From an uncultured Paracoccaceae bacterium (lineage in GTDB: Bacteria; Pseudomonadota; Alphaproteobacteria; Rhodobacterales; Rhodobacteraceae), in the NCBI GenBank assembly GCA_947489325.1, contig CANLDA010000011.1:62001-126000 (forward strand): 64,000 nt of DNA. Reading direction: 5' to 3'. The stretch's first letter is position 1, and each line of letters begins with the position of its first letter. Below the pieces are notes generated by a model. It had not been told where the DNA came from. It saw nothing but the letters and a program-made list of their open reading frames with translations, and did no database searches. The position numbers and the translations under genes are program-made. Of the stretch, positions 62,171 to 64,000 are shown piece by piece.

Positions 62171-63292
62171 TTGCAGATTCGGTTCGATCAGGGGCCTTGC
62201 GGGGCTGGCACATGGTTTGCAGAGGCTTCGGGCATGATTGTTGCAGAGGCTGCATCTGATGTGCCCGCAGCGCTGGTTGCGTTGGATCAGGCGCGTGCGT
62301 CTGGTCAGTGGGTCGCCGGATATGCCTCATATGAACTCGGCTATGCGTTAGAACCACGGCTGGCCTCTTTGATGCCGCAGGATCGCACGCTGCCTTTGAT
62401 GTGCTTTGGCATTTATGACGATCCGGTGCAGCGCGATCTGACCGGCGGTGCGGCAACACTGGGCCAAGTGGTGCCCCGCTGGGATCAGGCACGGTATGAA
62501 ACGGCGTTTGATCAGGTGAAATCCTATATCGGAGCCGGGGATATTTATCAGGCGAACCTGACCTTTCCGATGGATGTGGATGTAAAGGGCGATGCAGAGG
62601 CCCTGTTTGCAGCGCTATCTGCACAACAAACTGTTGGGCATGGAGCAATGGTGTTGCAAGAGGACCTGCCTGCTCTCCTAAGTCGCTCGCCCGAACTGTT
62701 TTTTCGCACGGACGAAGGCGGGTTGATTGAAACCCGCCCGATGAAGGGCACGCAGCCACGCAGCGATGATCCAGTTGAGGACAGCCGGTTCAAGGCGTTT
62801 CTGAGCACCGACAGCAAAAACCGTGCCGAAAACCTGATGATCGTGGACTTGCTGCGCAATGATATCAGCCGTGTGGCAGTGGCCGGGTCAGTGCATGTAC
62901 CGGAACTGTTCAAGGTGGAAAGCTATGCCACCGTGCATCAGATGGTGTCTCTTGTTCGTGCACGTCTGCAAGCGAGTGCTGGGTTAAGTGATATTTTGAC
63001 GGCTTTATATCCCTGTGGATCGATCACAGGTGCGCCGAAATTGCGGGCCATAGAGATTCTGCGTGATCTGGAGCCATGGGCGCGTGACATTTATTGTGGG
63101 ACCATTGGCTGGGCCGCACCGGATGGGCGCAGCGAATTTAACGTGGCGATCCGCACGTTGATGGTGGATGATAATGCTGCCGTGCTGAACGTGGGCGGTG
63201 GTGTCGTTTGGGACAGCACAGGCCCATCAGAATATGAGGAAGCGTTATGGAAAGCGCGTTACGCCAACCCGTTCCAAGTGGAACACAGTTAA
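62171..63292 (+). CDS. pabB: Aminodeoxychorismate synthase component I
   Basis: 373 aa, chorismate-binding family only; the TrpE-like N-terminal region is short. Core motifs: YIGAGDIYQANLTFP, RPMKGTQPR, NRAENLMIVDLLRNDI, PCGSITGAPKLRAIEI and VGGGVVWDS. It aminates chorismate on the way to 4-aminobenzoate with a PabA glutaminase encoded elsewhere. TTG start at 62171 with GGGGAG a few bases upstream. Overlaps pabC by 46 nt. Confidence 0.93.
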   Translation: MQIRFDQGPCGAGTWFAEASGMIVAEAASDVPAALVALDQARASGQWVAGYASYELGYALEPRLASLMPQDRTLPLMCFGIYDDPVQRDLTGGAATLGQVVPRWDQARYETAFDQVKSYIGAGDIYQANLTFPMDVDVKGDAEALFAALSAQQTVGHGAMVLQEDLPALLSRSPELFFRTDEGGLIETRPMKGTQPRSDDPVEDSRFKAFLSTDSKNRAENLMIVDLLRNDISRVAVAGSVHVPELFKVESYATVHQMVSLVRARLQASAGLSDILTALYPCGSITGAPKLRAIEILRDLEPWARDIYCGTIGWAAPDGRSEFNVAIRTLMVDDNAAVLNVGGGVVWDSTGPSEYEEALWKARYANPFQVEHS

Positions 63293-63891
63293 TAGAGACA
63301 TTTGGTTGGTGGCCTGATCAGGGTGCTATACGTCTTGATCGCCATTTTGCTAGAATGGCTCAGTCGGCTGTGTGTCTGGGCTTTTATTTCGACGCAGCGG
63401 TGGCGCGCCGTATCGCAGAAGACATTGAAGCGCATGAACCGCAGCGATGCCGCATGACTTTGGCACAGGATGGTGCGATCCATTTGACCACAGCGCCATT
63501 AGGGCCGACCGCCGCGCATTGGCGCGTGGCCATTGCCAAGCAACGACTGGCATCTGAGGATATCTGGTTACGTCATAAGACCACGCATCGTCAGCAATAT
63601 GATCAAGCCCGTGCAGCCTTGCCTGACGGTGTCGATGAGATGCTGTTCTTGAATGAACACGCCGAGGCCTGTGAAGGTACGATCACCAACCTGTTTGTAG
63701 ATATTGGTGACGGTGATTGGGTGACGCCGTCTGTGTCTTGTGGGGTGCTGCCGGGAATCTTGCGCGAGGAAATGCTGGCAACGGGAAAATGCCGCGAGGC
63801 CGTGGTGACACGGCAAATGCTACGCGATGCAGCTGGCTTATGTATGGGGAATTCGCTGCGCGGCCTTATTCCTACAACATTGGTGGTTTGA
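63247..63891 (+). CDS. pabC: Aminodeoxychorismate lyase-like class IV aminotransferase
   Basis: 214 aa. Branched-chain/PabC PLP fold: LIETFGWWPDQG, PLP lysine in LRHKTTHRQQYDQA, EACEGTITNLFVD and the C-terminal GNSLRGLIP. Cleaves aminodeoxychorismate to 4-aminobenzoate and pyruvate. The 46-nt overlap with pabB indicates coupled expression. A little shorter than E. coli PabC (269 aa) but with complete motifs. Confidence 0.9.
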   Translation: MESALRQPVPSGTQLIETFGWWPDQGAIRLDRHFARMAQSAVCLGFYFDAAVARRIAEDIEAHEPQRCRMTLAQDGAIHLTTAPLGPTAAHWRVAIAKQRLASEDIWLRHKTTHRQQYDQARAALPDGVDEMLFLNEHAEACEGTITNLFVDIGDGDWVTPSVSCGVLPGILREEMLATGKCREAVVTRQMLRDAAGLCMGNSLRGLIPTTLVV

Positions 63892-63900
63892 TCCAATGGT

Positions 63901-63918
63901 CTGCGCCATACGGCGCAG
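63901..63918 (+). terminator. Stem-loop after pabC
   Basis: Perfect 7-bp stem CTGCGCC/GGCGCAG, ATAC loop, then a weak T-rich stretch (GTTTTGG further on). A plausible terminator. The last 80 bp of the window cannot be assigned; a minus-strand frame ends at 63983-63985 with residues TQAAE, so a gene from the right may end there. Confidence 0.6.
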
Positions 63919-64000
63919 GCTGTATGCGTTTTGGATTGCACGTGTTGCACGCGATCCTGTCGATCAGGTCTTGGCGGGAAATTTACTCGGCAGCTTGTGT

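Noticed and set aside
1-64000. CRISPR arrays, tRNA or rRNA genes, prophage or transposase genes
   Set aside because: None of the characteristic repeats, T-loop sequences or protein motifs were seen on reading both strands.

Overview
The window looks like the chromosome of a Roseobacter-type alphaproteobacterium (Rhodobacteraceae). Support comes from gene content: MipZ, a DUF3576 lipoprotein, an RbaV/RbaW-like STAS and anti-sigma pair, a membrane-bound ferritin (MbfA) behind an Irr-type iron box, a TPR-sulfotransferase, the FtsK-LolA block, and a CenR-like response regulator. Base composition is moderately GC-rich by eye. I see no rRNA, tRNA, CRISPR array, phage genes or complete insertion sequence. 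This is mostly ordinary core genome with small accessory islands.

Layout. 1-6762: 5' part of leuS, a glycosyltransferase, a DUF3576 lipoprotein, a porin with a strong UUCG terminator, yggS, and a ribA/L,D-transpeptidase pair. 6926-15761: an OmpR-type regulator, a candidate FNR-controlled small RNA, a TPR-sulfotransferase, exonuclease III, the CnoX/LON-domain/Trm112 cluster, an MCP-like soluble protein, a UbiH-type monooxygenase and an amidase. 15761-15841: a perfect 31-bp inverted repeat of unknown origin. 15972-22804: aminotransferase, ftsK, lolA, a lytic transglycosylase-like lipoprotein, an AEC permease and hspQ. 22825-30683: the rbaV-rbaW-ggt operon, a thiolase, an MFS transporter, an LPS-core-type glycosyltransferase and asd. 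30792-37290: carbonic anhydrase, an HPt-like protein, an NlpC/P60 peptidase overlapping an agmatinase-family gene, a kinase-like protein, aldehyde dehydrogenase and a 1-Cys peroxiredoxin. 37445-41492: surface-polysaccharide genes (GT8, KpsS/C-like) and conserved proteins of unknown function. 41589-50472: CPBP protease, accD-folC, and a tight six-gene minus-strand run fghA-sthA-yaiI-HAD-hydrolase-zapE. 50574-58502: permease, mbfA, TetR and MerR regulators next to two EamA transporters, mipZ and a sulfatase. 58621-63891: carB, pabB and pabC.

Genes that work together: ftsK, mipZ and zapE serve chromosome segregation and division. lolA, the porin, the transglycosylase, the L,D-transpeptidase and the lipoproteins serve the envelope. 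accD, folC, pabB/pabC, ribA, asd and carB are biosynthetic. cnoX, hspQ, the peroxiredoxin, sthA, fghA and mbfA cover protein, redox, formaldehyde and iron stress.

Most notable non-coding signals: a perfect FNR box (7717-7730) ahead of a short terminator-ended transcript that a naive gene call would absorb into the sulfotransferase; the long inverted repeat at 15761-15841; an Irr box (52602-52616) at the mbfA promoter; a TetR-type operator inside a promoter spacer (52697-52726); and alternative hairpins at 30690-30765. No unmistakable new multi-gene system was found. All calls are from reading the sequence; none has been tested by database search.
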